Source: Synergistetes bacterium ADurb.Bin155 | GTDB taxonomy: Bacteria > Synergistota > Synergistia > Synergistales > Thermovirgaceae | Assembly: GCA_002070395.1 (NCBI GenBank) | Contig: MWDE01000002.1 | Location: 82,831-146,830 of the forward strand | Direction of reading: 5' to 3' | Length of the DNA stretch: 64,000 nt | Shown: one piece after another, positions 8,006-16,431 of the stretch | Layout of the letters: the number at the start of each line of letters is the position of its first letter | How positions within the stretch are numbered: the first letter of the stretch is position 1 | Program-made: the position numbers and the translations under genes | Notes under the pieces: generated by a model | The model's database searches: none | Seen by the model: only the letters and a program-made list of their open reading frames with translations | Told to the model about the DNA's origin: nothing

Positions 8006-9028
8006 TCAGGCCCAACGGATCGAATTCGACTTGAAGACCAGGATCACCGTTGACCCTGGAACGATGCCAAGCCTGGAGAGCGATCCCTTCGTGATCCTGG
8101 AGGTGAGGACCGTATCCTGGATATTCACCGTAACAAGAATGCTTCGTCCCTCGTCCTCCAGGTTCATCCTGGTGACTGTTCCCCTCAGGGTGTTCCTTGC
8201 CGAAGAATTTCCGGGGTAGTCCAAGGAAAGGATAATATCACCAGGGTCCAGTAAGCCCATGGAATATTCGTTCCCTGGTTTTCCCGCCGCCGTTATGATC
8301 TGGCCATCCTCTAGGTACCTGAGGACGGTACCATCGTTTCCCTCTTCCCAGGGACCCTGGATGATGTTTTCGATATTTTTGGATCTGATCTTGCCTGAAA
8401 ACATGGAGATCACTTCGTCGGCGGCGCTGTAGGACCATTCAATATCATGACTTACAAGAACGATGGACGCGCCGAACTTTTCCCTGGCGTCCACGATTGC
8501 ACGGGCGATGATCCTCGCGCTGTTGGCATCGATACTGGCCGTAGGTTCATCGAGGATCAATACTTCCGGCCTTAAAACCAGCCTTGAAGCCAAGGCCACC
8601 CTTTGTGACTCTCCACCGGATAGCTGGAACCAGTGCCTGCCGGCGAAATCCTCTGGATCGAGCCCGACCATCTCGAGAGCCGAATGCACTTTTCGGGTAA
8701 GACCCTCCTTGATGGCCCTGGCCTTGAGGCCGTAAACCACGTTTTCAAAAACCGTCCTCTTTAGAAGCCTGGTTTCCTGGAGAAGGAGCGTGGCCTCTCT
8801 TCTCAACTGTTCATTAATGTCATGCACCGGTATGCTCTTGAAAAGAAGCCGCCCGCTCCGGGGCCTTTCAAGAAAAGCCAGTATTCTCAAGAGTGTACTT
8901 TTCCCACAACCGTTGGGACCGGTAATCCCCAGGATGGAGCCTCTTTCTATTTTCAGCTCTGAGACCTCAAGTACGGTGCGTCCGGCGTAGGACTGGGTGA
9001 TATTCTCTAGTTCGTAGATGTAGGTCAA
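8006..9028 (-). CDS. tupC: Tungstate ABC transporter, ATP-binding protein (TupC type)
   Basis: This is the ATPase subunit of an oxyanion importer. Walker A GPNGCGKST is at residues 37-45, the signature LSGGESQR near 136-143, and Walker B with ILDEPTASID follows. After the ATPase core a region of about 110 residues ends in a TOBE/MOP-like fold (LRGTVTRMNLEDEG and onward), as in molybdate and tungstate transporters, where it can bind the oxyanion and inhibit uptake. Its start codon overlaps the tupB stop by 4 nt, which indicates translational coupling. The gene closes the tupABC operon. Specificity for tungstate rather than molybdate is inferred from the partner TupA. Confidence 0.88.
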   Translation of the reverse strand: MTYIYELENITQSYAGRTVLEVSELKIERGSILGITGPNGCGKSTLLRILAFLERPRSGRLLFKSIPVHDINEQLRREATLLLQETRLLKRTVFENVVYGLKARAIKEGLTRKVHSALEMVGLDPEDFAGRHWFQLSGGESQRVALASRLVLRPEVLILDEPTASIDANSARIIARAIVDAREKFGASIVLVSHDIEWSYSAADEVISMFSGKIRSKNIENIIQGPWEEGNDGTVLRYLEDGQIITAAGKPGNEYSMGLLDPGDIILSLDYPGNSSARNTLRGTVTRMNLEDEGRSILVTVNIQDTVLTSRITKGSLSRLGIVPGSTVILVFKSNSIRWA

Positions 9029-9720
9029 CTGGCGGCCCTCTTCCTTGCCACCGAAACGGCCCCGTTGACGATAAAGGCTATGGACAGCAGAACGATTCCC
9101 AGGGCTATCCCCTCGGCGAACTGGCCCTTACCCGTCTCAAGGGCGATGGCGGTGGTGATCGTCCGGGTTCTCCATTTAATGTTGCCTCCGATCATCATGG
9201 AGACACCCACCTCGGAGATGATCCTGCTGTACGCCGTCATGGCCGCTGCCACGACGGCGTATCGACCCTCCCAGAGGGAGCTGGCAGCCAGTTGCCCGGG
9301 AGAAGCCCCCAGCGTCATCAAAGTGAGGCGGGTTGAATCCTCCATCTGTTCCGTGGCCGACGCGGTCAGGGACACCACCACCGGGAGCCCGAGGAAAAAT
9401 TGGCCGATGGCGACCCCTCGCAATGTGAAAAGGAGACCCAGCCCCCCGAAGGGTCCGCTCCTGGAGATGAAGGCGTAGATCAGCAACCCCACGACTACTG
9501 TGGGTATCGCCATCAAGGTATCTGATATAGCCCTGCAGGCGTGTTTGCCGGGGAAGGAATAGTATCCCAGAATGAATCCCAAGGGTATCCCCGCCGCCAG
9601 GGTGAGGAGGATCGAAAAGGTCGATACCTTCAGGGTCGTGAAAATGGCGTTGAAGGTCTCCTCTTGTCCTGAAAGAAGGATGGTAAAAGCCGCTTTAAAC
9701 CCGTCGGACAGATAATGCAT
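9025..9720 (-). CDS. tupB: Tungstate ABC transporter, permease (TupB type)
   Basis: This 231-residue membrane protein has about six hydrophobic segments. It carries the ABC permease EAA-loop pattern in LMTLGASPGQLAASSLWEGRYAVVAA-like sequence around residues 133-158. It resembles the single-permease family that works with TupA and TupC. The ATG start follows GGAGGCGG closely. It is separated from tupA by 150 nt that contain a terminator-like hairpin, which may set a high ratio of binding protein to permease. Confidence 0.88.
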   Translation of the reverse strand: MHYLSDGFKAAFTILLSGQEETFNAIFTTLKVSTFSILLTLAAGIPLGFILGYYSFPGKHACRAISDTLMAIPTVVVGLLIYAFISRSGPFGGLGLLFTLRGVAIGQFFLGLPVVVSLTASATEQMEDSTRLTLMTLGASPGQLAASSLWEGRYAVVAAAMTAYSRIISEVGVSMMIGGNIKWRTRTITTAIALETGKGQFAEGIALGIVLLSIAFIVNGAVSVARKRAAS

Positions 9721-9798
9721 TGCCGCCTCCAGTTTTCTTCTCCTTGTATCCTACCTTGGAAGCCTCCGACGAGCCTTGGCCGGCCTCCTGGTTCTTGT

Positions 9799-9848
9799 AA
9801 AAAGGAACCCCGCAAGATCCCCAGGGGGGTGGGGAGGATGCGGGGTCC
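9799..9848 (-). terminator. Terminator-like hairpin between tupA and tupB
   Basis: Read on the minus strand, GGACCCCGCA (9848-9839) pairs with TGCGGGGTTCC (9814-9804) with one bulge, and a run of five T follows. Since tupB lacks an obvious promoter of its own, this is probably partial termination or a 3' stabiliser of the tupA message. Confidence 0.6.
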
Positions 9849-9870
9849 CCTGCTGATTGGCAAAGCCCGG

Positions 9871-10695
9871 TTACTTCGCGTTAGGGACAAACAGGGGTTT
9901 GCCTAGAAGGCTGAACTCCCCGATCATCTTCTGGACCTTGTCGGAGCGCATCCAGTCGGAAAATTTCAAGGCCAGGTCGTAACGGAGATGGTCTCCCCTT
10001 ACCGGGTTGACGGCGATAACGCTGTACTGGTTGAAGAGCGCTTCATCGCCCTCGACCAGTATCACCAGGGGGGGATTGCCCTTGTAATTGTCCTCGTACT
10101 TAATGAAGGTGCCCCTGTCGGTCAAGGTGTAGCCGACCTTCTCGGCAGCTATGTTGATCGTATCGAGCATGCCCTGCCCGGTTTGGATGTACCAGTTCTC
10201 CTTCTCGGGTTGACCGTATCCAAATCTCTCCCAAAGGTCTAGTTCCAGAACGTGGGTTCCGGATTTATCGCCCCGGCTGGCGAAGGGAGCCCCCTTGGTA
10301 GCGATAGAGATAAACGCCTCTTTGACGGTTTTGCCCTTGATCTTCGCGGGGTCGGAAGGGGGACCTATTATTATAAAATCGTTGTACATGACCTGCCGGC
10401 GGTTGACCCCAAAGCCGTCCTGGACGTACTGCTTTTCCACTTCGGGAGCGTGGACAAGGAGGACGTCCACATCGAGATTTTTACCCAATTCGAGGGCCTT
10501 CCCGGTCCCAACTGAAACCCACTGGAGTTCGATCCCTGTATCCTTGAGAAACTCCGGGGCCAGGTAATCCAGGAGTCCCGTGTTGTCCGTGCTGGTCGTA
10601 GTGGCCATGCGCAATACTTCGGCGGAAAAAGCGGAATAAGCTGCGATGGACAGAACGAGAACTGAAAAGAAGAGGATCCTCAAAGAACGTTTCAT
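9871..10695 (-). CDS. tupA: Tungstate-binding periplasmic protein (TupA type)
   Basis: This is the extracytoplasmic solute-binding protein of the tungstate importer. The start at 10695 gives a signal peptide (MKRS then a hydrophobic core to about residue 20, cleavage likely after AFSA). The mature protein begins with the TTTSTDNTGLL motif that marks TupA-type oxyanion-binding proteins. DVLLVHAP and YNDFIIIGP follow, also typical. An in-frame extension to 10728 exists, but AAAGGAGG sits about 8 nt before the chosen ATG. Expression is probably controlled by the leader upstream. The role in supplying tungsten to oxidoreductases is established for the family; the enzymes served here are not in the window. 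Confidence 0.92.
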   Translation of the reverse strand: MKRSLRILFFSVLVLSIAAYSAFSAEVLRMATTTSTDNTGLLDYLAPEFLKDTGIELQWVSVGTGKALELGKNLDVDVLLVHAPEVEKQYVQDGFGVNRRQVMYNDFIIIGPPSDPAKIKGKTVKEAFISIATKGAPFASRGDKSGTHVLELDLWERFGYGQPEKENWYIQTGQGMLDTINIAAEKVGYTLTDRGTFIKYEDNYKGNPPLVILVEGDEALFNQYSVIAVNPVRGDHLRYDLALKFSDWMRSDKVQKMIGEFSLLGKPLFVPNAK

Positions 10696-10734
10696 TGCAA
10701 CAACCTCCTTTAGTTGAAGTGGGGTCATTTTTCA

Positions 10735-10769
10735 TAAAAAAACCGTCTCCCCGCGTTGAGGGGAGACGG
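10735..10769 (-). terminator. Leader terminator upstream of tupA
   Basis: On the minus strand ACCGTCTCCCC-type arms (10769-10758 with 10753-10742) form an 11-12 bp stem followed by seven T. It stands between the candidate riboswitch and the tupA Shine-Dalgarno, which is the layout of transcriptional attenuation. Confidence 0.75.
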
Positions 10770-10789
10770 TCTACAAGGCCGACCACTCC

Positions 10790-10890
10790 TTCCTCCTTTC
10801 CAAACGCGGGAGGCGTTCCTGTTTCCGGGAACGCCCTTCGGCCCGCCGCCGTGGGAAAACCTTTAGGCGGTAGGGCTCGGAGGTTTTGTA
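10790..10890 (-). promoter_or_regulatory. Candidate Moco/Tuco riboswitch controlling tupABC
   Basis: The minus-strand leader begins with CCTCC (10883-10879), which can pair with GGAGG (10796-10792) as a closing stem. Inside are CCGCC/GGCGG arms, a GGGCCGAAGGGC segment and a strong hairpin GGCGTTCC/GGAACGCC (10835-10828 with 10819-10812). The CTCCGAGCC and GCCGAAGGGC blocks resemble the molybdenum-cofactor RNA motif from memory. Position, just before a terminator and a tungstate importer, fits. A covariance-model search would settle it. Confidence 0.5.
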
Positions 10891-10895
10891 ACGGA

Positions 10896-10924
10896 AATAT
10901 ATCATGTAAAGAAAGGAAGGTAAA
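10896..10924 (-). promoter_or_regulatory. Promoter of the tup operon
   Basis: On the minus strand TTTACC (10924-10919) and TATATT (10901-10896) are separated by 17 bp. A transcript starting near 10889 would begin exactly at the candidate riboswitch. Confidence 0.55.
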
Positions 10925-11109
10925 GGGGTCCGGTAATTAGGGTGGAGTAATGAAGCCCAGGTCGTTGAAGAAAGAAAAGAGAGGATCCGGCGATGGTGCC
11001 TCCTGGTGAGGCCGGAGGGAAGGACAGCCGCCGCCCGAGCCGGTAGGTCTTCGCAGTAACAGGGGATATAATATTTTCACAAGCGAAAAGAGAAACGGGG
11101 GAGTTGAAG

Positions 11110-12321
11110 GTGGAAGGCAAAAAGACCGGCATCGATGCTGTCCACTCGGGGGACCGTGTTCACGAAGGGGTGGCGAGGCCGAAGGTTCCTCCAATCTATG
11201 CCAGTTCAGTTTATTCTTTTGAATCCTTTTCAGACCTGGAGGATGTGTTCGACGGCAAAAAAACGGGGTACATCTACGCCAGGATGGGCCACCCCAATGC
11301 CTCCCTCCTGGAGGAAACCCTGTCAGCCCTGGAGAAGACCGAAGCCGCCCTGGTTTTTTCCTCGGGGATGGCGGCTATTACCACCGCTTTCCTTTCGGCG
11401 GTGGAGCCGGGGGACCACGTGGTGGCCGACCGCGTGCTTTACGGGGGGACCTTCTCATTTATCGATGGATTCTTAAGAAATTGGGGGGTTGAGGTAACCC
11501 TTGTGGATACCCTTGACCCCGACCAGGTAAGGAAAGCCCTCCTCCCCAGGACCAAGGTGATCTACCTTGAGACCATCTCAAACCCCCTCATGAGAGTCGC
11601 CGATATCCCAACCCTCGCGGAGATCGCTTCTTCCTCTAGGGCGATGCTCTTCGTCGATAACACCTTTGCCAGCCCCATCCTCTGCAAGCCGGCCACGATG
11701 GGCGCCGATGTGGTCATTCACAGCCTTACCAAGTACATCAATGGGCACAGTGACGTGACCGGGGGGAGTATTGCCGGGGGGAGGCAATTTATGGAAAAGG
11801 CCTCCCGGTTGCGCTCCATGATGGGCGGGAGCATGAGTCCTTTCGATGCCTGGCTTGTGCAGAGAGGGGCGAGAACCCTGCACCTGAGAATGGTGGCTCA
11901 TTCTGCTAACGCACTTCATATCGCAAGAGCCCTTGAGAAGCACCCGCAGGTTATCAGGGTCGAGTACCCAGGGCTGGAGAGGCATCCCAGTTATGGTATG
12001 GCCCGAAGGATCCTCGAAGGGGGATTCGGGGGGATGTTGAGCTTCGAGCTAAAGGGAGGCGAAAAAGCCGCGGCCAGGTTCGTTGACGCCCTGGGGCTTG
12101 TTGACCTGGTCCCAAGCCTGGCTTCCACGTCGACGATCGTTTCCTACCCGGCTAAGACATCCCACCGGTCCCTTTCCGATGACCAGCGTGCGGCGGCGGG
12201 TATCTCAGGAGGCCTGTTAAGGCTCTCCGCGGGCGTCGAGCCCGTGGAGCCCATCCTTGAGGATGTCCTTCGAGCCCTGGACCCGATGGCCGGGGAAAAG
12301 GGAGAGGGGAGCGCCCGGTGA
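11110..12321 (+). CDS. Cys/Met metabolism PLP-dependent enzyme (methionine gamma-lyase / O-acetylhomoserine sulfhydrylase family)
   Basis: This is a fold-type I PLP enzyme of about 403 residues. It shows the family segments YARMGHPN, VFSSGMAAI, LYGGTF, VDNTFASP and the PLP lysine in HSLTKYINGHSDV. In gamma-lyases the equivalent of the second motif is usually GNPT; here it is GHPN. The enzyme could cleave methionine or homocysteine, or work in sulfur assimilation; the sequence does not decide. TTG 11104 is only 1-2 nt from the GGGGAG Shine-Dalgarno, so GTG 11110 is preferred. A perfect TATAAT at 11067-11072 is the likely -10 box, with a poor -35. The next gene overlaps its stop by 4 nt. Confidence 0.85.
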   Translation: MEGKKTGIDAVHSGDRVHEGVARPKVPPIYASSVYSFESFSDLEDVFDGKKTGYIYARMGHPNASLLEETLSALEKTEAALVFSSGMAAITTAFLSAVEPGDHVVADRVLYGGTFSFIDGFLRNWGVEVTLVDTLDPDQVRKALLPRTKVIYLETISNPLMRVADIPTLAEIASSSRAMLFVDNTFASPILCKPATMGADVVIHSLTKYINGHSDVTGGSIAGGRQFMEKASRLRSMMGGSMSPFDAWLVQRGARTLHLRMVAHSANALHIARALEKHPQVIRVEYPGLERHPSYGMARRILEGGFGGMLSFELKGGEKAAARFVDALGLVDLVPSLASTSTIVSYPAKTSHRSLSDDQRAAAGISGGLLRLSAGVEPVEPILEDVLRALDPMAGEKGEGSAR

Positions 12322-13298
12322 AAAAAGTGCTGGTCACCTTCCCTGACGACCAGGCCGCCGACCTCGCCGTGGCGGAGGCCCTCCGCGGTGTCGCGGAGTG
12401 TCTGAGGATCCCGAAGGCCGGCGATCCTTCCCGATCCGACGCCTTGAAGGGGGCCGACGCGGTCATAACGTTCATTACGCAAAAAGAGATGGACCAGGAA
12501 GAGCTCGCCCTTCTTAAGGAAGGGTGCCTGCTGCAATCCATGCAGGCCGGGGTCGATGCCCTCCCTTTCGACGATATACCCGAAAGGGTGATCATCTGCG
12601 CCAATACCGGGGCCTGGGCTGACCCCATGGGCGAACATATTCTTGGCATGATCCTTTCCCTGGGCAAACACCTTCAAAAGTGCCACGATCGGCTTTCGAA
12701 AGGAATTTTCGACCGCGGCATCATCAATACTTGGTTCCGGGGGAAGACCTGTGGGTTCGTCGGTTTCGGGGGCATCGCCAAGGCAGTCGCCAGGCTTGTC
12801 CGCCCCATCGGGATGAAAGTGATCGCGGTGAATACCAGCGGCAGTACCGATGAAGAGGTCGAATTTATCGGGACCTTGCAGGACCTTCCGAGGGTACTGG
12901 AGGGATCGGACGTGCTGGTGATCGCCGTCCCCCTGACTAGGAAGACCAGGGGGCTCATCGGGCAGAAGGAATTGGCCTTGATGAAGGACGACGCGATCCT
13001 GATAAACCCCGCCCGCGGTGCGATCATTGATCAAAAGGCTCTCTACGAACGGATGAAGGCCTTTCCGGAGTTCCGGGTCGGGATCGACGCATGGTGGGAA
13101 GAGCCCCTCGTCCAGGGAGAATTCAGGCTGGATCATCCCTTCTTCGAACTGGACAACCTGCTCGGGTCGCCCCATAACACCAACCTCGTGGGGGGGATCT
13201 TCCCCGTAGCGGCTGGGATAGCAGCGAAGAACGTCAGGATCTTCCTGGAGGGGGGAGAACCTAAGAGCGTTGTGGACAGGAAGGATTACCAGTTCTAG
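12318..13298 (+). CDS. D-2-hydroxyacid dehydrogenase family protein
   Basis: This is a 326-residue NAD(P)-dependent dehydrogenase of the D-isomer-specific family. The Rossmann loop is GFVGFGGIAKAVA near residues 144-156. PLTRKTRGLIG and INPARGAIID follow (catalytic Arg), then the Glu segment DAWWEEP and SPHNTN with the catalytic His. The GTG start overlaps the stop of the PLP enzyme by 4 nt, so translation is coupled. A pair of a sulfur amino-acid lyase and a 2-oxoacid reductase would let the cell reduce the oxoacid released from methionine or homoserine; this is inference. It converges with the HD-domain gene. Confidence 0.85.
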   Translation: MKKVLVTFPDDQAADLAVAEALRGVAECLRIPKAGDPSRSDALKGADAVITFITQKEMDQEELALLKEGCLLQSMQAGVDALPFDDIPERVIICANTGAWADPMGEHILGMILSLGKHLQKCHDRLSKGIFDRGIINTWFRGKTCGFVGFGGIAKAVARLVRPIGMKVIAVNTSGSTDEEVEFIGTLQDLPRVLEGSDVLVIAVPLTRKTRGLIGQKELALMKDDAILINPARGAIIDQKALYERMKAFPEFRVGIDAWWEEPLVQGEFRLDHPFFELDNLLGSPHNTNLVGGIFPVAAGIAAKNVRIFLEGGEPKSVVDRKDYQF

Positions 13299-13317
13299 CG
13301 GGGAGGCACGTTAAGTC

Positions 13318-13920
13318 TCAATTCCGCGTCTCGCCGTCACCCCAAATGTTTTCCCTGTCGGCGACCTCGTAGAGGTGGTCGAGGATCTCGGCGAAGAGGG
13401 GGTCGGTTTCGCGGGGCGGATCGGTCCTGAGAAAGGTCCTCTCCCTGGAGATCCCGTTCTCCTTCCAGGATTTTCCCTTGGAAATGCAGTTCTGGGTGAA
13501 ACCCTGCAAGTGGTCCAGGGCCTTGGCGAAGCGGGCCTCGGGTGTTCGGGCCTCCTCGAATTCGTCCCATAGGCCTCGGAATTTACCGGCCAGGTCGTTG
13601 GGGAGGGAAGAGAACAGGGCCTCCGCCGCCTCTTCCTCCCTTGCCCTTTGCCCTGCCACGGCCGCCTCGTCGAAGGCGTAGGTGTCGCCGGCGTAGATCT
13701 CGACCAGGTCATGGGTCAGGACCAGTTCCAGGGTCCTCAGGAGGTCCGCCTTGAACCCGATCTCGTCCCGGAGGAGCATGGCCCACAGGGCCAGGTGCCA
13801 CATATGTTCTGCTATGCTTTCACGGCGGCTGCCGTTACCGAGGTAACCCTTCCTCAGGATGGTCTTGGCCTTGTCCAGAGTAAAAAGGAATTCCAGGATC
13901 ATGCCAGTGCGTTCATTCAT
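13318..13920 (-). CDS. HD-domain phosphohydrolase (YfbR/HDDC2-like)
   Basis: This 200-residue protein has the HD metal-site layout: H in SIAEHMWHLALWA near residues 34-38, the HD pair in LTHDLVEIYAGD near 66-71, and a later Asp in KALDHLQ. The family includes dNMP 5'-nucleotidases, but no specific activity can be assigned. The chosen ATG has GGAGGG 7 nt upstream; the frame extends to 13971 without such a signal. It is convergent with the dehydrogenase and divergent from the class V aminotransferase gene. Confidence 0.82.
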   Translation of the reverse strand: MNERTGMILEFLFTLDKAKTILRKGYLGNGSRRESIAEHMWHLALWAMLLRDEIGFKADLLRTLELVLTHDLVEIYAGDTYAFDEAAVAGQRAREEEAAEALFSSLPNDLAGKFRGLWDEFEEARTPEARFAKALDHLQGFTQNCISKGKSWKENGISRERTFLRTDPPRETDPLFAEILDHLYEVADRENIWGDGETRN

Positions 13921-13970
13921 CAAAAACCCTCCAGTGTAAGATGTCGGCCCAGGAAAGTCTGAAACGGTCA

Positions 13971-13999
13971 TTGGCCTTTGGGGTCGGATGCATTATATA
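13971..13999 (+). promoter_or_regulatory. Promoter of the class V aminotransferase / hom unit
   Basis: TTGGCC (13971-13976) and TATATA (13994-13999) are separated by 17 bp. Downstream, at about 14025-14047, CCCCC and GGGGGGG flank a T-rich loop just before the Shine-Dalgarno and could fold over it. Confidence 0.5.
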
Positions 14000-14072
14000 T
14001 AAAGGGTCGTGCAGCCTATCCAGCTCCCCCAGTTTTTTTGGGGGGGATAATTCCAAGGAGGTGCTATTTCGG

Positions 14073-15323
14073 ATGATCGATACCAGGTACAGGGATATAC
14101 CCCAGCGAAGGGAAGATTTTCCCGCCCTCGCCAGGGTCCACAACGGCTACCCGCTGGCTTTCTTCGATGGCCCTGGAGGCACCCAGGTCCCCCAGGCGGT
14201 GATAGATGCCGTAACATCTTACTACCATACGTGCAATTCCAATACCCACGGTTTTTTCGTGACCACCAACGAGACGGACAAGATCATCGAGGACACGAGG
14301 GAAAGGGTGGCCGAATTCCTGGGCGCTGACAGCGGCAGGCTTATCTCCTTCGGCCACAACATGACCAGCCTGAACTTCGCCCTGAGCCGTGGTATAGGCA
14401 AGATGCTTATGCCGGGCGAGGAAGTCCTTATCACCCAACTGGACCATGAGGCCAACAGGGGTCCATGGCTCTCCCTAAGGGAGGAGGGGGTGGTCGTCAG
14501 GGAGGTGTCTCTCCTTCCCGACGGAACGCTGGACTATGATGATCTCGCCGCCAAGATCAACGAGAACACGCGGCTCGTGGCGATGGGTTTTTCTTCAAAC
14601 GCTCTCGGTACCGTCAACGATGTGGCCCTTGCCAGGGAATTGACTCACAAGGTAGGAGCCCTGCTCCTCGTCGATGCCGTCCATTACGTCCCGCACTTTC
14701 CCGTCGACGTCAAGGCCCTCGGCATGGACTTCCTGCTTTGCTCGGCTTACAAGTTCTACGGGACCCACATAGGCATCCTCTACTCGAGGGAGGGGCTCCT
14801 TGACCGGGTACCTGTGCAAAACCTAAGGACCCAGGAACAACAGGCGCCCTACCGGATCGAGACGGGCACCCTCAACCACGCAGCCATCGCCGGCGTCAAA
14901 TCAGCGGTGGAATACCTTTCCACCTTCGGCGCGGGGAATGATCTGCGTTCGAGGATCGTAACCGGGATGGAAAGGATCGGCGAGTACGAACACATCCTTG
15001 GCAAGGAGATCTACCTGGGCCTAAGAGAAATTAAGGGGGTAGAGGTCGTCGGTCCGGCCTTCACTTCAGAGAGGAGGGCCCCGACGGTCTCCTTCACCAT
15101 GGAAGGCATGAACCCCATCGAAGTATGCCGGCTGCTCGACAGGCGGGGTATCTGCGCTTGGGATGGGCACTTCTACGCGGTGCGCCCCATCGAGGTCCTC
15201 GGCCTTCTGGAAAAGGGTGGGGTCACCAGGGTGGGTGTATCGCTCTACAACACCTCCGAGGAAGTCAAGAGGCTGCTGGAAGCCGTCAGCGATATCGCCG
15301 GAGGAAGGCTCCGGGGGGATTGA
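14073..15323 (+). CDS. Class V aminotransferase, cysteine desulfurase-like (VC1184-type subfamily)
   Basis: This 416-residue PLP enzyme resembles the SufS/CsdA fold. It has FDGPGGTQVP near the N-terminus, GHNMTSLNFA, HEANRGPW, DAVHYVPH and the PLP lysine in CSAYKFYGTH. The last segment and the missing active-site cysteine loop place it in the cysteine desulfurase-like subfamily rather than true IscS/SufS. The substrate is unknown. ATG 14073 has AAGGAGGTG about 9 nt upstream, so the frame further up (to 13941) is not used. Homoserine dehydrogenase starts 2 nt after its stop. Confidence 0.85.
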   Translation: MIDTRYRDIPQRREDFPALARVHNGYPLAFFDGPGGTQVPQAVIDAVTSYYHTCNSNTHGFFVTTNETDKIIEDTRERVAEFLGADSGRLISFGHNMTSLNFALSRGIGKMLMPGEEVLITQLDHEANRGPWLSLREEGVVVREVSLLPDGTLDYDDLAAKINENTRLVAMGFSSNALGTVNDVALARELTHKVGALLLVDAVHYVPHFPVDVKALGMDFLLCSAYKFYGTHIGILYSREGLLDRVPVQNLRTQEQQAPYRIETGTLNHAAIAGVKSAVEYLSTFGAGNDLRSRIVTGMERIGEYEHILGKEIYLGLREIKGVEVVGPAFTSERRAPTVSFTMEGMNPIEVCRLLDRRGICAWDGHFYAVRPIEVLGLLEKGGVTRVGVSLYNTSEEVKRLLEAVSDIAGGRLRGD

Positions 15324-15325
15324 AG

Positions 15326-16351
15326 ATGAGGGTCCTCTTCATCGGGTTCGGCAACGTGGGGAGAAGGATGGCCAGGATCCTCACCGTTGAGAGATCGAAA
15401 TTCCCAGGGATGAAACCCCTTGACGATCTCGTCACGGTGGGAATAGTCACAAGGAAGAGCGGGGCCCTGATCTCTCCTTTCGGGGTGGACCTTGAGGGAG
15501 CCCTGAAGGAGATGGAAAGCCACGGCTCTTTCAATGAAAAGAACAGGGGTTTCTGCCCTCTCACTGCCGAGGAGGCTGTATCCAGCCTGGATTTCGATGT
15601 TTTGCTGGAATTATCGACCCTTTCGATCGAAAACAGGGGCGAACCGGCGATATCCCATGTCAGGAAGGCCCTTGAAAGAGGCCGTCACGTGGTCTCCGCC
15701 AATAAGGGCCCCGTGGCTTTCGCGTACAGGGAATTATCGCAATTAGCCGACCTTGCCGGAAGACGATTCCTTTTCGAGACGACCGTTATGGACGGTGCGC
15801 CGGTTTTCAATCTTTACAGGTCTTGCCTGAAGGGTTGTGTTGTTCGATCGGTCGACGGGATACTGAACTCCACGACCAACTACATCCTGGGAAGAATGGA
15901 AGAAGGCACGGAGTTCGCCCAGGCTGTGCGCGAGGCACAGGATATAGGGGTGGCGGAAGCAGACCCTGGTCACGATATCGACGGGTGGGACGCGGCGGCG
16001 AAGGTGGCCGCCCTGGCAAACGTCCTGCTCGGAGGCGATGTGAACCCTTACGATGTTCAAAGGGAAGGGATCGGCGCTGTCGATAGGAGGCGGGTGGGGG
16101 AGGCGATACGGTCGGGCAGAAGGCTGAAGCTTGTCTGCCGGGCATGGCGTGATGAAAAGGGCGTCCAGGGAAAGGTCGGCCTGGAAGAGTTGCCGATGGA
16201 TCACCCCTTTTCGATGATCGGCGGAGGCGGTGCGGTACTGAGGATCCACACGGACCTCATGGGTCCCATCCTCGTGACCCAGGAGAACCCCGACCTTTAC
16301 GACACGGCCTATGGGGTCCTGGCGGACCTGCTAAGCCTGAAGCATGGGTAA
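15326..16351 (+). CDS. hom: Homoserine dehydrogenase
   Basis: Hom reduces aspartate semialdehyde to homoserine on the route to threonine and methionine. The nucleotide-binding loop GFGNVGRRMARIL is at the N-terminus. The catalytic-domain signature is clear: NSTTNYILGRMEEG, then ADPGHDIDGWDAAAK. The conserved SANKGPVA lysine is also present. At 341 residues it lacks the C-terminal ACT domain, so classical threonine feedback through that domain is absent. The start follows the aminotransferase stop by 2 nt, which suggests coupling. An in-frame extension upstream to 15125 overlaps the previous gene and is not used. Confidence 0.94.
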   Translation: MRVLFIGFGNVGRRMARILTVERSKFPGMKPLDDLVTVGIVTRKSGALISPFGVDLEGALKEMESHGSFNEKNRGFCPLTAEEAVSSLDFDVLLELSTLSIENRGEPAISHVRKALERGRHVVSANKGPVAFAYRELSQLADLAGRRFLFETTVMDGAPVFNLYRSCLKGCVVRSVDGILNSTTNYILGRMEEGTEFAQAVREAQDIGVAEADPGHDIDGWDAAAKVAALANVLLGGDVNPYDVQREGIGAVDRRRVGEAIRSGRRLKLVCRAWRDEKGVQGKVGLEELPMDHPFSMIGGGGAVLRIHTDLMGPILVTQENPDLYDTAYGVLADLLSLKHG

Positions 16352-16372
16352 CAATGGTCCCCCTGAAGGGGC

Positions 16373-16401
16373 TTGCACCAAGCGGGTTTGAAAGGTATAT
16401 T
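16373..16401 (+). promoter_or_regulatory. Promoter of the rubrerythrin gene
   Basis: TTGCAC (16373-16378) and TATATT (16396-16401) are separated by 17 bp, in the gap after hom. The -35 is weak. Confidence 0.45.
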
Positions 16402-16431
16402 TAAAATAGTTTTGAAAAAGGAGGGATGGAT

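Noticed and set aside
12144..13175. 343-codon minus-strand frame opposite the hydroxyacid dehydrogenase
   Set aside because: Antisense shadow in high-GC sequence; the plus-strand protein has complete catalytic motifs.
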